From contig CASRZP010000078.1 in NCBI GenBank assembly GCA_949440065.1, positions 1-5,549 on the forward strand: a DNA stretch of 5,549 nucleotides, read 5' to 3'. The DNA is from an uncultured Bacilli bacterium (lineage in GTDB: Bacteria; Bacillota_I; Bacilli_A; RF39; UBA660). Below, piece after piece: positions 1-5,549 of the stretch (within the stretch, counting starts at the first letter, position 1; each line of letters opens with the position of its first letter). The notes under the pieces were generated by a model. That model saw nothing but the letters and a program-made list of their open reading frames with translations. It was not told the DNA's origin and ran no database searches. The position numbers and the translations under genes are program-made.

Positions 1-33
1 TTTAAATATAATTCCTATTTTACTCTAACTTAC

Positions 34-1317
34 TTATTTTCGTTCTATCTTTTCTATACCGCCCATGTATGATTGTAATACCTTTGGAATTTTAATAGAA
101 CCGTCTTTTTGATAGTTGTTTTCAATTACAGCAATTAATCCTCGCGGAGTAGCCACTACCGTATTATTTAACGTGCTAACATAGTAAGTTCCATTTTCAC
201 CCTTAGTTCTAATACCTAAACGTCTAGCCTGTGCATCTCCTAATGTTGAACAAGAACCAACTTCAAAATATTTTTGTTGTCTGGGACTCCATGCTTCAAC
301 ATCACAAGATTTTACTTTTAGGTTTGCTAAATCACCAGAGCAGCATTCTAATGTTCTAACAGGAACATCTAGGCTTCTAAAAAATTCTACCGTATAAGAC
401 CACATTTTATTATACCACTCCATTGCTTCATTAGGCTTACACAACACAACCATTTCCTGTTTTTCAAATTGATGAACGCGATATAAACCACGTTCCTCAA
501 TACCGTGGGCTCCTGTTTCTTTTCTAAAACAAGGAGAATATGATGTTAGAGTAATTGGTAATGATTCTTCCTTTACCATTTGCCCTTGAAATCTACCAAT
601 CATTGAGTGTTCACTGGTACCAATTAAGAATAAATCCTCCCCCTCAATCTTATACATCATCGCATCCATTTCTTCAAAACTCATGACACCAGTTACTACG
701 TCACTACGAATCATGAAAGGAGGCACACAATAGGTAAATCCTTTATTAATCATAAAATCTCTAGCATAAGATAGTATAGCTGAGTGGAGCCTTGCCATAT
801 CGCCCATTAAATAGTAAAAGCCATTTCCCGTAGTCCTTCCTGCTGAATCTTTGTCTAGTCCATTTAACCTTTCAATAATATCAGCATGGTATGGAATTTC
901 AAAATCAGGAATAATAGGATCACCAAATTTTTCAATTTCCACATTTTCACTGTCGTCTTTTCCAATAGGAACACTAGGATCCATAATTTGTGGAATCATC
1001 ATCATTTTTTCCTTAATTTCTTTTTCCATCACCGCTTCTTCTTCTTCAAGTGTTTCTAATTGCTGATTAATTTGCACTACTCTTGTTTTTCTATTTTCCG
1101 CTTCTTCCTTTTTTCCTTCACGCATCAAAGTACCAATTTCACCACTAATTTGATTACGATTCATTCGTAACTCATCACCAGTCTTCTTTAATTCACGGAC
1201 ACGAACATCTAACTGTTCAACCTCATCTACCAAAGACAGCTTCTCATCTTGAAACTTATTTTTTATATTTTGTTTTACTAAATCTTTGTTTCTACGAATT
1301 AATTCAATATCAATCAT
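34..1317 (-). CDS. serS: Seryl-tRNA synthetase (class II aminoacyl-tRNA synthetase)
   Basis: This cytoplasmic enzyme charges tRNA-Ser with serine using ATP. The product is 427 residues, a normal SerRS length. Residues 1-110 form the tRNA-binding N-terminal domain, with a long charged coiled coil at about 28-105. The class II catalytic core follows. The serine-binding loop reads GTSEHSM (233-239). Motif 2 spans about 261-288, with R265, E267 and the RVHQFEKQE stretch. Motif 3 spans about 383-411, with TLNNT, the ATP-binding arginine R392 and ENN. The start at 1317 is chosen because GGAGG (1329-1325) lies 7 bases upstream and the protein then begins MIDIELIRRN, as SerRS proteins do. The frame stays open for 38 more codons upstream, but those run through the T-box RNA. 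The TSEH loop, the CCSGDLANLKVKSCDVEAWSP region and the YMGG near the C-terminus match, from memory, a SerRS clade common in gut Firmicutes rather than the Bacillus subtilis type. No terminator is visible in the 33 bases after the stop. Confidence 0.97.
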   Translation of the reverse strand: MIDIELIRRNKDLVKQNIKNKFQDEKLSLVDEVEQLDVRVRELKKTGDELRMNRNQISGEIGTLMREGKKEEAENRKTRVVQINQQLETLEEEEAVMEKEIKEKMMMIPQIMDPSVPIGKDDSENVEIEKFGDPIIPDFEIPYHADIIERLNGLDKDSAGRTTGNGFYYLMGDMARLHSAILSYARDFMINKGFTYCVPPFMIRSDVVTGVMSFEEMDAMMYKIEGEDLFLIGTSEHSMIGRFQGQMVKEESLPITLTSYSPCFRKETGAHGIEERGLYRVHQFEKQEMVVLCKPNEAMEWYNKMWSYTVEFFRSLDVPVRTLECCSGDLANLKVKSCDVEAWSPRQQKYFEVGSCSTLGDAQARRLGIRTKGENGTYYVSTLNNTVVATPRGLIAVIENNYQKDGSIKIPKVLQSYMGGIEKIERK

Positions 1318-1324
1318 TTTTCTT

Positions 1325-1329
1325 CCTCC
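1325..1329 (-). promoter_or_regulatory. Ribosome binding site of serS
   Basis: GGAGG ends 7 bases before the ATG at 1317 and fixes the serS start. It directly follows the U-tract of the leader terminator. It can also pair with the 3' arm of the T-box antiterminator: UCCUU at 1353-1349 with GAGGA at 1328-1324. When the antiterminator is not formed, the site could therefore be partly hidden. That last point is inference. Confidence 0.8.
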
Positions 1330-1383
1330 AAATAAAAAGAATGATACTAAGGAGTCCAACAATGCTAGACGGTACCATCCTTT
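1330..1383 (-). terminator. Rho-independent terminator of the serS T-box leader
   Basis: The strand 1380-1372 (GGAUGGUAC) pairs with 1347-1339 (GUAUCAUUC): 9 base pairs including two G-U pairs. Three further A-U pairs can form at the base. The 3' arm runs into UUUUUAUUU (1338-1330). The upper helix of the antiterminator (1370-1365 with 1359-1354) can persist in the loop. Because the 5' arm uses the T-box bases 1378-1382 and the UGGUAC bulge, this hairpin and the antiterminator exclude each other. With charged tRNA-Ser it would stop transcription just before the serS ribosome binding site. Confidence 0.75.
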
Positions 1384-1526
1384 ATTTTTCTTGATTTTGA
1401 TAACGGTATTCCCGGAGTGGATTAAACTCATCTATAGAGTAGATTAAATCAATTCCTCTTATCCACTTTCACCAAATGTAGACTCTCTAAAAAGATTTCT
1501 TGATTATATTCTCTAATTATGGATTT
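1330..1526 (-). promoter_or_regulatory. T-box riboswitch leader of serS (tRNA-Ser sensing, specifier UCU)
   Basis: This untranslated leader senses the charging state of tRNA-Ser and controls serS. The following is read from the transcribed strand. The base of stem I pairs UAGAG (1515-1511) with CUCUA (1439-1435). The next helix pairs AAAUC (1498-1494) with GAUUU (1450-1446). Between them lies the specifier loop AAUCUA (1445-1440), whose UCU (1443-1441) is a serine codon followed by the usual purine. The distal part of stem I has AGAGAG (1488-1483), a UCUAC/GUGGA helix, and a GGUGAAAG loop like the one in characterised T-boxes. The T-box sequence AGGATGGTACCGTC (1381-1368) follows. In the antiterminator, AAGGA (1382-1378) pairs with UCCUU (1353-1349), the 7-base bulge is UGGUACC (1377-1371), and the upper helix is 1370-1365 with 1359-1354. 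The UGGU of the bulge would bind the free 3' end of uncharged tRNA. A small GAGU/ACUC hairpin (1429-1415) lies between stem I and the antiterminator. The 5' end is inferred from the promoter. Confidence 0.93.
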
Positions 1527-1532
1527 GCTATT

Positions 1533-1561
1533 ATTATAAAATAGTTTTTCTTAAAATTCAA
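1533..1561 (-). promoter_or_regulatory. Sigma-A-type promoter of serS
   Basis: The -35 box TTGAAT (1561-1556) and a perfect -10 box TATAAT (1538-1533) are separated by 17 bases. Transcription would start near 1526, about ten bases before the first paired base of T-box stem I (1515). This placement fits the leader well. Confidence 0.85.
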
Positions 1562-1669
1562 GTGGGAAAAAAATAAAAATATCGACAAAATCTAAAAAAT
1601 GGTATTGAATTAAAATCAGTTACAACGGCTTAATATATTTTATAAAAAGTAAAGATAGACTAGAAACTG

Positions 1670-1693
1670 TTGATATTTCAGAATTCCTATCAA
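1670..1693. repeat. Inverted repeat upstream of the rlmN operon promoter
   Basis: TTGATA (1670-1675) and TATCAA (1688-1693) are exact inverted copies separated by 12 bases, ending 6 bases before the proposed -35 box of the rlmN operon. It could be an operator, but 6-base arms in DNA this AT-rich can occur by chance. No regulator is known for it. Confidence 0.25.
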
Positions 1694-1699
1694 TATTTC

Positions 1700-1728
1700 T
1701 TTTCATTCCTAAAAAAATTTTATATAAT
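1700..1728 (+). promoter_or_regulatory. Probable sigma-A-type promoter of the rlmN-phosphatase-kinase operon
   Basis: A perfect TATAAT (1723-1728) lies 17 bases after TTTTCA (1700-1705), which matches the -35 consensus at four of six positions. Transcription would start near 1735 and leave an untranslated leader of about 16 bases before rlmN. The divergent serS promoter lies about 160 bases away. Apart from the weak inverted repeat at 1670-1693, I see no other clear element in the AT-rich stretch 1562-1699. Confidence 0.6.
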
Positions 1729-1750
1729 AATACTATGGGAAGTGAGACAA

Positions 1751-2773
1751 ATGGAGAATATTTACAATTTAACATTATCGTCATTAGAAGAATATTTTCT
1801 AACCCAAGGTGATAAAAAGTTTAGAGCAGTCCAAGTGTTTGATTGGTTATATAAAAAAAGAATTACTAGTTTTGATGAGATGGTAAACATAAAAAAAGAT
1901 TTACTAGAAAAAATAAAACAAGACTTTACCTTAAAAAATGTAGTTATTGAAGCAAGACAAAGTGATCACGATGTGGAAAAGTTTTTATTTCGTTTAGAAG
2001 ATAATGAAAAAGTAGAAGCAGTACTCATGTTACATGATTATGGAAATAGTATATGTGTTTCTAGTCAAGTAGGCTGCAATATGGGATGTGCCTTTTGTGA
2101 ATCAGGTCGAAGAAAAAAGGTGCGTAATTTAAAGTCAGGAGAAATGATAGAGCAAATCTTATTGGTAGAAGAAGCCACCAAGAAAAAGATTACCCATATT
2201 GTGGTAATGGGAATAGGAGAGCCATTTGATAACTATGACGAATTAGTAAAATTTATTGAATTATGCAACCATCCTAAAGCTCTTGAAATAGGTAGTAGAC
2301 ATATTACCGTATCCACCTGTGGCATTGTTCCCAAAATTTTAGCATTTGCTAAGCTTCCGTATCAAGTAAATCTTGCCATTAGTTTACATGCACCAAATGA
2401 TGAAATTAGATGTCAATTAATGCCAATTAACAAAGTTTATCCAGTAGAAAAATTAATGGACGCTATAAGAGAATATCTAAAAATGACTAATCGTCGCGTT
2501 AGTTTTGAATATATTTTACTAGATGGAGTAAACGATAGAGAAATAGATGCTATAGCTTTAGCAAAGTTATTAACAGGAATTAATGGTTATGTTAACTTAA
2601 TACCTTATAATGAGACAAATCATTTAAAATGGAAACGAAGTAGTAAGATAGCTATTGCTAAATTTTATGATACCCTAAAGAAAAATCATACCGCAGTAAC
2701 GATAAGACGAGAGTTTGGAAGAGAAATTAGTGCTGCCTGTGGTCAATTACGTAGTGAGAAGGAGGAAAAATGA
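1751..2773 (+). CDS. rlmN: Dual-specificity RNA methyltransferase RlmN (23S rRNA A2503 / tRNA A37)
   Basis: This radical SAM enzyme adds a methyl group to C2 of A2503 in 23S rRNA and of A37 in some tRNAs. The product is 340 residues, a typical length. Residues 1-85 are the small N-terminal accessory domain. The iron-sulphur motif CxxxCxxC is C109, C113 and C116. E89 and C102 occupy the positions of E. coli E105 and C118, with identical spacing. The GEP motif of the SAM site is at 156-158. C330 in AACGQL is the cysteine that carries the methyl group. The start at 1751 is chosen because MENIYNLTLSSLEEYF begins as RlmN proteins do. Upstream in-frame codons lie in the promoter region. The ribosome site is weak (GGGAAGTGAG, about 4 bases before the ATG). 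One oddity is E117, directly after the last cluster cysteine, where Ala or Ser is usual. Cfr is unlikely, because the sequence follows RlmN (QVGCNMGC, VSTCGIVP). The stop overlaps the next start as ATGA. Confidence 0.95.
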   Translation: MENIYNLTLSSLEEYFLTQGDKKFRAVQVFDWLYKKRITSFDEMVNIKKDLLEKIKQDFTLKNVVIEARQSDHDVEKFLFRLEDNEKVEAVLMLHDYGNSICVSSQVGCNMGCAFCESGRRKKVRNLKSGEMIEQILLVEEATKKKITHIVVMGIGEPFDNYDELVKFIELCNHPKALEIGSRHITVSTCGIVPKILAFAKLPYQVNLAISLHAPNDEIRCQLMPINKVYPVEKLMDAIREYLKMTNRRVSFEYILLDGVNDREIDAIALAKLLTGINGYVNLIPYNETNHLKWKRSSKIAIAKFYDTLKKNHTAVTIRREFGREISAACGQLRSEKEEK

Positions 2774-3510
2774 AAGCATTTTGTTTAACTGATACTGGAC
2801 TTATTCGTTCACATAACGAAGACAGTGTTCTTTATATTACAAAAGATCAAGTTTCCTTATTAGCAGTAGCCGATGGAATGGGAGGGCATTGTGCAGGAGA
2901 AGTAGCTAGTAGTATAGCTATATCTTATTTAGAAAAGCACTTTCAAGAAACATTCGATCATTTGGATAAAGTTACCGCGGTAAATTGGATTCGCGATACT
3001 GTATCAGAAATCAATACCTTAATTTTTCAACATGAAAAAAAACACCCTGAAAGTAAAGGAATGGGAACAACCTTAGTGTTAGCTCTTGCCACTAAAGATT
3101 ATATTTTATTTGGAAATATTGGTGATTCTAGTGGTTTGGTAATGAAAGATAGACAATTGCACAAAGTAACTTATGATCATACCATGGTTAATCTTCTGGT
3201 TAGTGCGGGAGAATTAACTAAAGAAGAGGCTAAGACACATCCTAAGAAAAATGTACTGATGAAAGCCTTAGGGGCAAACGATCCAGTAGATGTTGATATA
3301 TTTGATTGTGATACTAGTGTAGATATTATATTACTTTGTAGTGATGGACTAACGAATATGTTAACAAAAGATGAGATTAGTGAAGTTTTAATAAAAGAGA
3401 ATGATGCGGAATTTATGGTTAGAACATTGATTAATATGGCTAATGATAAAGGTGGAAGCGATAATATTTCTGTATCCATTTTAATTCGTGATAAAGAGGG
3501 TGAAAATTAA
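2770..3510 (+). CDS. prpC: PP2C-family Ser/Thr protein phosphatase (PrpC/Stp type)
   Basis: This cytoplasmic metal-dependent phosphatase removes phosphate from Ser/Thr residues. It is the usual antagonist of the PASTA kinase encoded next. The 246 residues form a single PP2C domain with no membrane segment, a normal length for the family. Visible motifs are TGLIRSHNED (9-18), VADGMGGH (33-40), GMGTT (97-101), GDS (118-120), YDHTMVNLLVSAG (135-147), HPKKNVLMKALG (157-168), CSDGL (190-194) and GGSDNISV (228-235). Metal-binding aspartates D18, D35, D192 and D231 are all present. The usual GDSR motif reads GDSS here, so the conserved arginine is missing. AAGGAGG (2759-2765) lies 4 bases before the ATG, inside the end of rlmN. 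The ATGA overlap with rlmN and the 1-base TAATG overlap with the kinase suggest the three proteins are made in coupled fashion. Confidence 0.95.
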   Translation: MKAFCLTDTGLIRSHNEDSVLYITKDQVSLLAVADGMGGHCAGEVASSIAISYLEKHFQETFDHLDKVTAVNWIRDTVSEINTLIFQHEKKHPESKGMGTTLVLALATKDYILFGNIGDSSGLVMKDRQLHKVTYDHTMVNLLVSAGELTKEEAKTHPKKNVLMKALGANDPVDVDIFDCDTSVDIILLCSDGLTNMLTKDEISEVLIKENDAEFMVRTLINMANDKGGSDNISVSILIRDKEGEN

Positions 3511-5318
3511 TGGTAGTAAAGGGTCAAAAAATTAGTGATCGTTATGAAATTATCAGAAGTATTGGTGAAGGTGGTATGGCTAATGTTTATTTAGCTCACG
3601 ATGACATTTTAAATCGCGATGTGGCAATCAAAGTATTAAGAGGGGACTTATCAAGCGATGAAAAATTTGTAAGACGCTTTCAAAGAGAAGCCCTAGCAGC
3701 ATCAAGTTTGTCTCATCCAAATATTGTTGAAATGTATGATGTGGGCGAAGATAATGGCAATTATTATATTGTTATGGAGTATGTGGAAGGAAAGACTTTA
3801 AAACAATTATTAAAAAAACGTAGTAGCCTAACTTTAAGTGAAGCTATTGATATTATGTTGCAATTAACTGATGGGATATCACATGCTCACGATAGCTACA
3901 TTATTCATCGTGATTTAAAACCTCAAAATATTATGATTACTGATGATGGTGGAATTAAGATTACCGATTTTGGTATTGCTATGGCATTAAATGGAACCCA
4001 ATTAACTCAAACGAATTCGGTAATGGGGTCAGTTCATTATCTACCTCCTGAACAAGCTAGCGGAAAAGGTTCAACAATTAAAAGTGATGTTTATTCAATG
4101 GGAATTGTTTTTTATGAACTTTTAACAGGAATCTTACCTTTTAAAGGAGAAAATGCTGTAGAAATTGCCCTAAAGCAAATGAGAGAGCCCCTACCTAGTG
4201 TTAAAGAACAAAATCCATTAATTCCCCAAAGTGTAGAAAATGTCATTATCAAAGCCACAGCCAAAAATCCTAAAAACCGTTATCGTGATGCTAAGGAAAT
4301 GCATAATGATTTATTAACAGCTTTGGATGATAGTAGAAAAAACGAGCCACGATATATTTATCCATATCCTGAAAATGAACAGGAAGAAAAAGCGGAAAAA
4401 GAAGAAGAGGATGAAGGAAAGACAAAAGAAGTTATTGCCTTAGAGAAAACGAGTGATATTGTAACACCGATTGTAGATAAAGAAAGTAAAAGAACTTCCA
4501 TTTGGATGTGGATATTAATTGGTGTAGTAACCTTAGTGGTAGGAACTATTTTTGCCATTTTTGTGATTATTCCTCCATTAACAGAAATCCCTGATGTGAA
4601 AATTCCTGATGTTACCAATATGAGTGTAATTGATGCAGAAGAGAAATTAAAAAAAGCAGGATTTATAGTAAAAGTTGAGATTGAAAAGGTGCCTAGTGAT
4701 AAAATAGAAAAAGGAAAAGTTGTAAAAACATCTCCTGATATTGGGAGAAGTATAAAAAAAGGCAGTGAAATTACCTTATATGAATCACTTGGTATGCAAA
4801 GTATTGAAATAGATGATTATACAGGAAAAAATTATATTCAAATTAAAACGATTTTAGAGACAGTGAATGGGCTAAAAGTTACTATTGAAAAAAAAGATGT
4901 TGATTTAAGTGAAAGAGATTATGACGATCAAGAGCTTGTTGATCAAAGTGTTAAACCTGGTGAGAAGCTAGTTAGTGGCGATGCTATTATTCTATATATT
5001 CCAAATATTGTGGAAACGTACCCTGATATGGTAAAAGAAGGATGGACTCTAGATGATGTAAAGGTGTTTGTAGAACAATACCAACTAGTGTTGACTGTGG
5101 AGGAAGAAGAGACAAGTCAATATAAAAAGGGTACCGTAATTAGACAATCTCGTGGTAGTGATGTTCCTGTTGTAAGGGGAGCTCCGTTTAAGGTCACTAT
5201 TGCGATAGAACCTAAATCAGGAACCAATCCAGGTGCTCCAGAAGGACCATTATTCCCTGGGGGAAATGGGGAAGAGGTAACGCCTGATCAGGATAAAGAA
5301 CCAAGTGATAAAGAGTAA
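3510..5318 (+). CDS. prkC: PASTA-domain transmembrane Ser/Thr protein kinase (PrkC/PknB/StkP type)
   Basis: This membrane receptor kinase senses cell-wall muropeptides or lipid II outside the cell and phosphorylates Ser/Thr residues inside. The 602 residues begin with a kinase domain (about 12-272). It has the glycine-rich loop GEGGMANVY (19-27), K41, E60, HRDLKPQN (133-140, catalytic D135), DFG (153-155) and a threonine-rich activation loop (163-174) with GSVHYL, the usual autophosphorylation region. The APE position reads PPE (179-181). A juxtamembrane linker (273-330) has a strongly acidic run at 288-303. A single membrane segment spans about 331-354, so the C-terminal part is outside. Three PASTA repeats follow at about 361-425, 430-497 and 498-566; the second and third are divergent. 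The protein ends in a Pro/Gly/Glu-rich tail (568-602). GAGGG (3496-3500) serves as ribosome site. The gene order phosphatase-kinase is the conserved Firmicute arrangement. Confidence 0.97.
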   Translation: MVVKGQKISDRYEIIRSIGEGGMANVYLAHDDILNRDVAIKVLRGDLSSDEKFVRRFQREALAASSLSHPNIVEMYDVGEDNGNYYIVMEYVEGKTLKQLLKKRSSLTLSEAIDIMLQLTDGISHAHDSYIIHRDLKPQNIMITDDGGIKITDFGIAMALNGTQLTQTNSVMGSVHYLPPEQASGKGSTIKSDVYSMGIVFYELLTGILPFKGENAVEIALKQMREPLPSVKEQNPLIPQSVENVIIKATAKNPKNRYRDAKEMHNDLLTALDDSRKNEPRYIYPYPENEQEEKAEKEEEDEGKTKEVIALEKTSDIVTPIVDKESKRTSIWMWILIGVVTLVVGTIFAIFVIIPPLTEIPDVKIPDVTNMSVIDAEEKLKKAGFIVKVEIEKVPSDKIEKGKVVKTSPDIGRSIKKGSEITLYESLGMQSIEIDDYTGKNYIQIKTILETVNGLKVTIEKKDVDLSERDYDDQELVDQSVKPGEKLVSGDAIILYIPNIVETYPDMVKEGWTLDDVKVFVEQYQLVLTVEEEETSQYKKGTVIRQSRGSDVPVVRGAPFKVTIAIEPKSGTNPGAPEGPLFPGGNGEEVTPDQDKEPSDKE

Positions 5319-5340
5319 ATTACTAAGATACAAGAAGTGC

Positions 5341-5346
5341 AAGGAG
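5341..5346 (+). promoter_or_regulatory. Ribosome binding site deciding the GTG start at 5355
   Basis: AAGGAG lies 8 bases before the GTG at 5355. An earlier in-frame GTG at 5337 has no comparable site before it, and using it would place this ribosome site inside the coding region. The later start is therefore preferred. Confidence 0.7.
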
Positions 5347-5354
5347 TGTTCTTA

Positions 5355-5534
5355 GTGGATAATTTTGACAAAGAGAATAGAGAACTTACCAAAATTGAGC
5401 AATTGGAATGGTATCGATCTTATTTAGAAGATCGAATTGCAAGATATCTATATTTGCTAGATAAAACAAAAATTGAATTAGAAGTAGAAAAGAAAAAAGT
5501 AAAACGATCAGGAGGATTTTCCGATGAAAATTAA
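5355..5534 (+). CDS. Small charged helical protein of unknown function (59 residues)
   Basis: I do not recognise this protein. From the preferred GTG start it has 59 residues. The sequence is rich in Lys, Glu, Arg, Leu and Tyr, with no signal peptide, membrane segment or cysteine. Residues about 8-50 look like one continuous, possibly coiled-coil helix containing IEQLEWYRSYLEDRI. They are followed by a basic patch (EKKKVKR) and a short SGGFSDEN tail. It starts 36 bases after the kinase stop and its end overlaps the next gene by 11 bases. It is therefore almost certainly in the same operon and translated together with its neighbours. In many Firmicutes rsgA directly follows the kinase, so a small gene at this place is less usual. 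The good ribosome site, the overlap and the compatible base composition argue that it is real. Any role in kinase signalling is speculation. Confidence 0.7.
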   Translation: MDNFDKENRELTKIEQLEWYRSYLEDRIARYLYLLDKTKIELEVEKKKVKRSGGFSDEN

Positions 5535-5549
5535 CAAAAAATTAACTAG
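5524..5549 (+). CDS. Start of a further operon gene, cut by the window end
   Basis: An ATG at 5524 follows a strong AGGAGG (5510-5515) by 8 bases and opens a frame, MKINKKLT, that runs off the window. It overlaps the end of the 59-residue gene by 11 bases, which suggests coupled translation. Eight residues are too few to name a product. rsgA (a ribosome-assembly GTPase) is the commonest gene at this place in Firmicutes, but these residues do not show it. Confidence 0.6.

Noticed and set aside
851..1066. Open frame of 71 codons on the plus strand
   Set aside because: It lies opposite the serS coding region and encodes a Ser/Ile-rich low-complexity product, typical of an antisense shadow.
1318..1431. 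A 38-codon in-frame extension at the 5' end of serS
   Set aside because: These bases form the T-box antiterminator, terminator and part of the leader. The peptide matches no SerRS N-terminus, and GGAGG at 1329-1325 points to the ATG at 1317.
1670..1750. A 27-codon in-frame extension at the 5' end of rlmN
   Set aside because: The stretch contains the proposed -35 and -10 boxes, is very AT-rich and encodes a Phe/Tyr/Lys-rich peptide unlike any RlmN N-terminus. The family start matches the ATG at 1751.
1751..2773. Cfr-type antibiotic-resistance methyltransferase instead of RlmN
   Set aside because: The order and wording of motifs (QVGCNMGC, VSTCGIVP, NLAISLHAP, RREFG) follow RlmN, and the gene sits in the normal rlmN-phosphatase-kinase context.
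2771..2773. TGA read as Trp (mycoplasma-type code)
   Set aside because: TGA ends rlmN exactly at the ATGA junction, and the long genes use TGG for Trp with no internal TGA.
3177..3479. Open frame of 100 codons on the minus strand
   Set aside because: It lies entirely opposite the phosphatase gene, which has clear PP2C motifs across this stretch. No ribosome site or family resemblance is seen.
4358..4618. Open frame of 86 codons on the minus strand
   Set aside because: It lies opposite the acidic linker and membrane segment of the kinase. Its Ser-rich run is just the complement of the Glu/Lys-rich linker codons.
5337..5354. GTG at 5337 as start of the small gene
   Set aside because: It would put the good AAGGAG site (5341-5346) inside the gene, and nothing similar precedes 5337.
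1..5549. CRISPR array, insertion sequence, phage, toxin-antitoxin or defence genes
   Set aside because: No direct repeat series, terminal inverted repeats, transposase or integrase motifs were seen. Nearly all sequence is explained by conserved chromosomal genes.

Overview
The window is AT-rich, bacterial DNA that uses the standard bacterial code: the TGA that ends rlmN works as a stop, and Trp is written TGG. The gene set points to a Gram-positive, low-GC Firmicute, probably of the class Bacilli or a gut relative of it. The evidence is a T-box-controlled serS and the rlmN - PP2C phosphatase - PASTA kinase cluster. A PASTA kinase senses peptidoglycan fragments or lipid II, so the organism probably has a cell wall and is not a wall-less mollicute. 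The genus cannot be named from this sequence.

Layout. On the minus strand, serS (seryl-tRNA synthetase) occupies 34-1317. Upstream of it lies a complete T-box leader (about 1526-1330) with its own sigma-A-type promoter (1561-1533). The Ser specifier codon UCU, the UGGUACC antiterminator bulge and a competing terminator hairpin can all be placed base by base. A divergent plus-strand operon starts from a promoter at about 1700-1728. It carries rlmN (1751-2773), a PP2C Ser/Thr phosphatase (2770-3510) and a PASTA-domain Ser/Thr kinase (3510-5318). These are followed by a 59-residue unrecognised helical protein (5355-5534) and the first 26 bases of another gene (5524 to the window end). Most junctions overlap (ATGA, TAATG and an 11-base overlap), which indicates translational coupling.

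How the genes work together. The kinase and phosphatase form the classic reversible Ser/Thr phosphorylation pair that links cell-wall status to growth and division. RlmN methylates A2503 of 23S rRNA (and A37 of some tRNAs) and is commonly linked to this pair in Firmicutes. serS is controlled separately, by uncharged tRNA-Ser.

Most of the window is conserved housekeeping and signalling DNA, and I see no wholly new system. The most interesting points are the T-box switch, in which the T-box strand itself appears to form the 5' arm of the terminator, and the small unknown gene between the kinase and the next gene.
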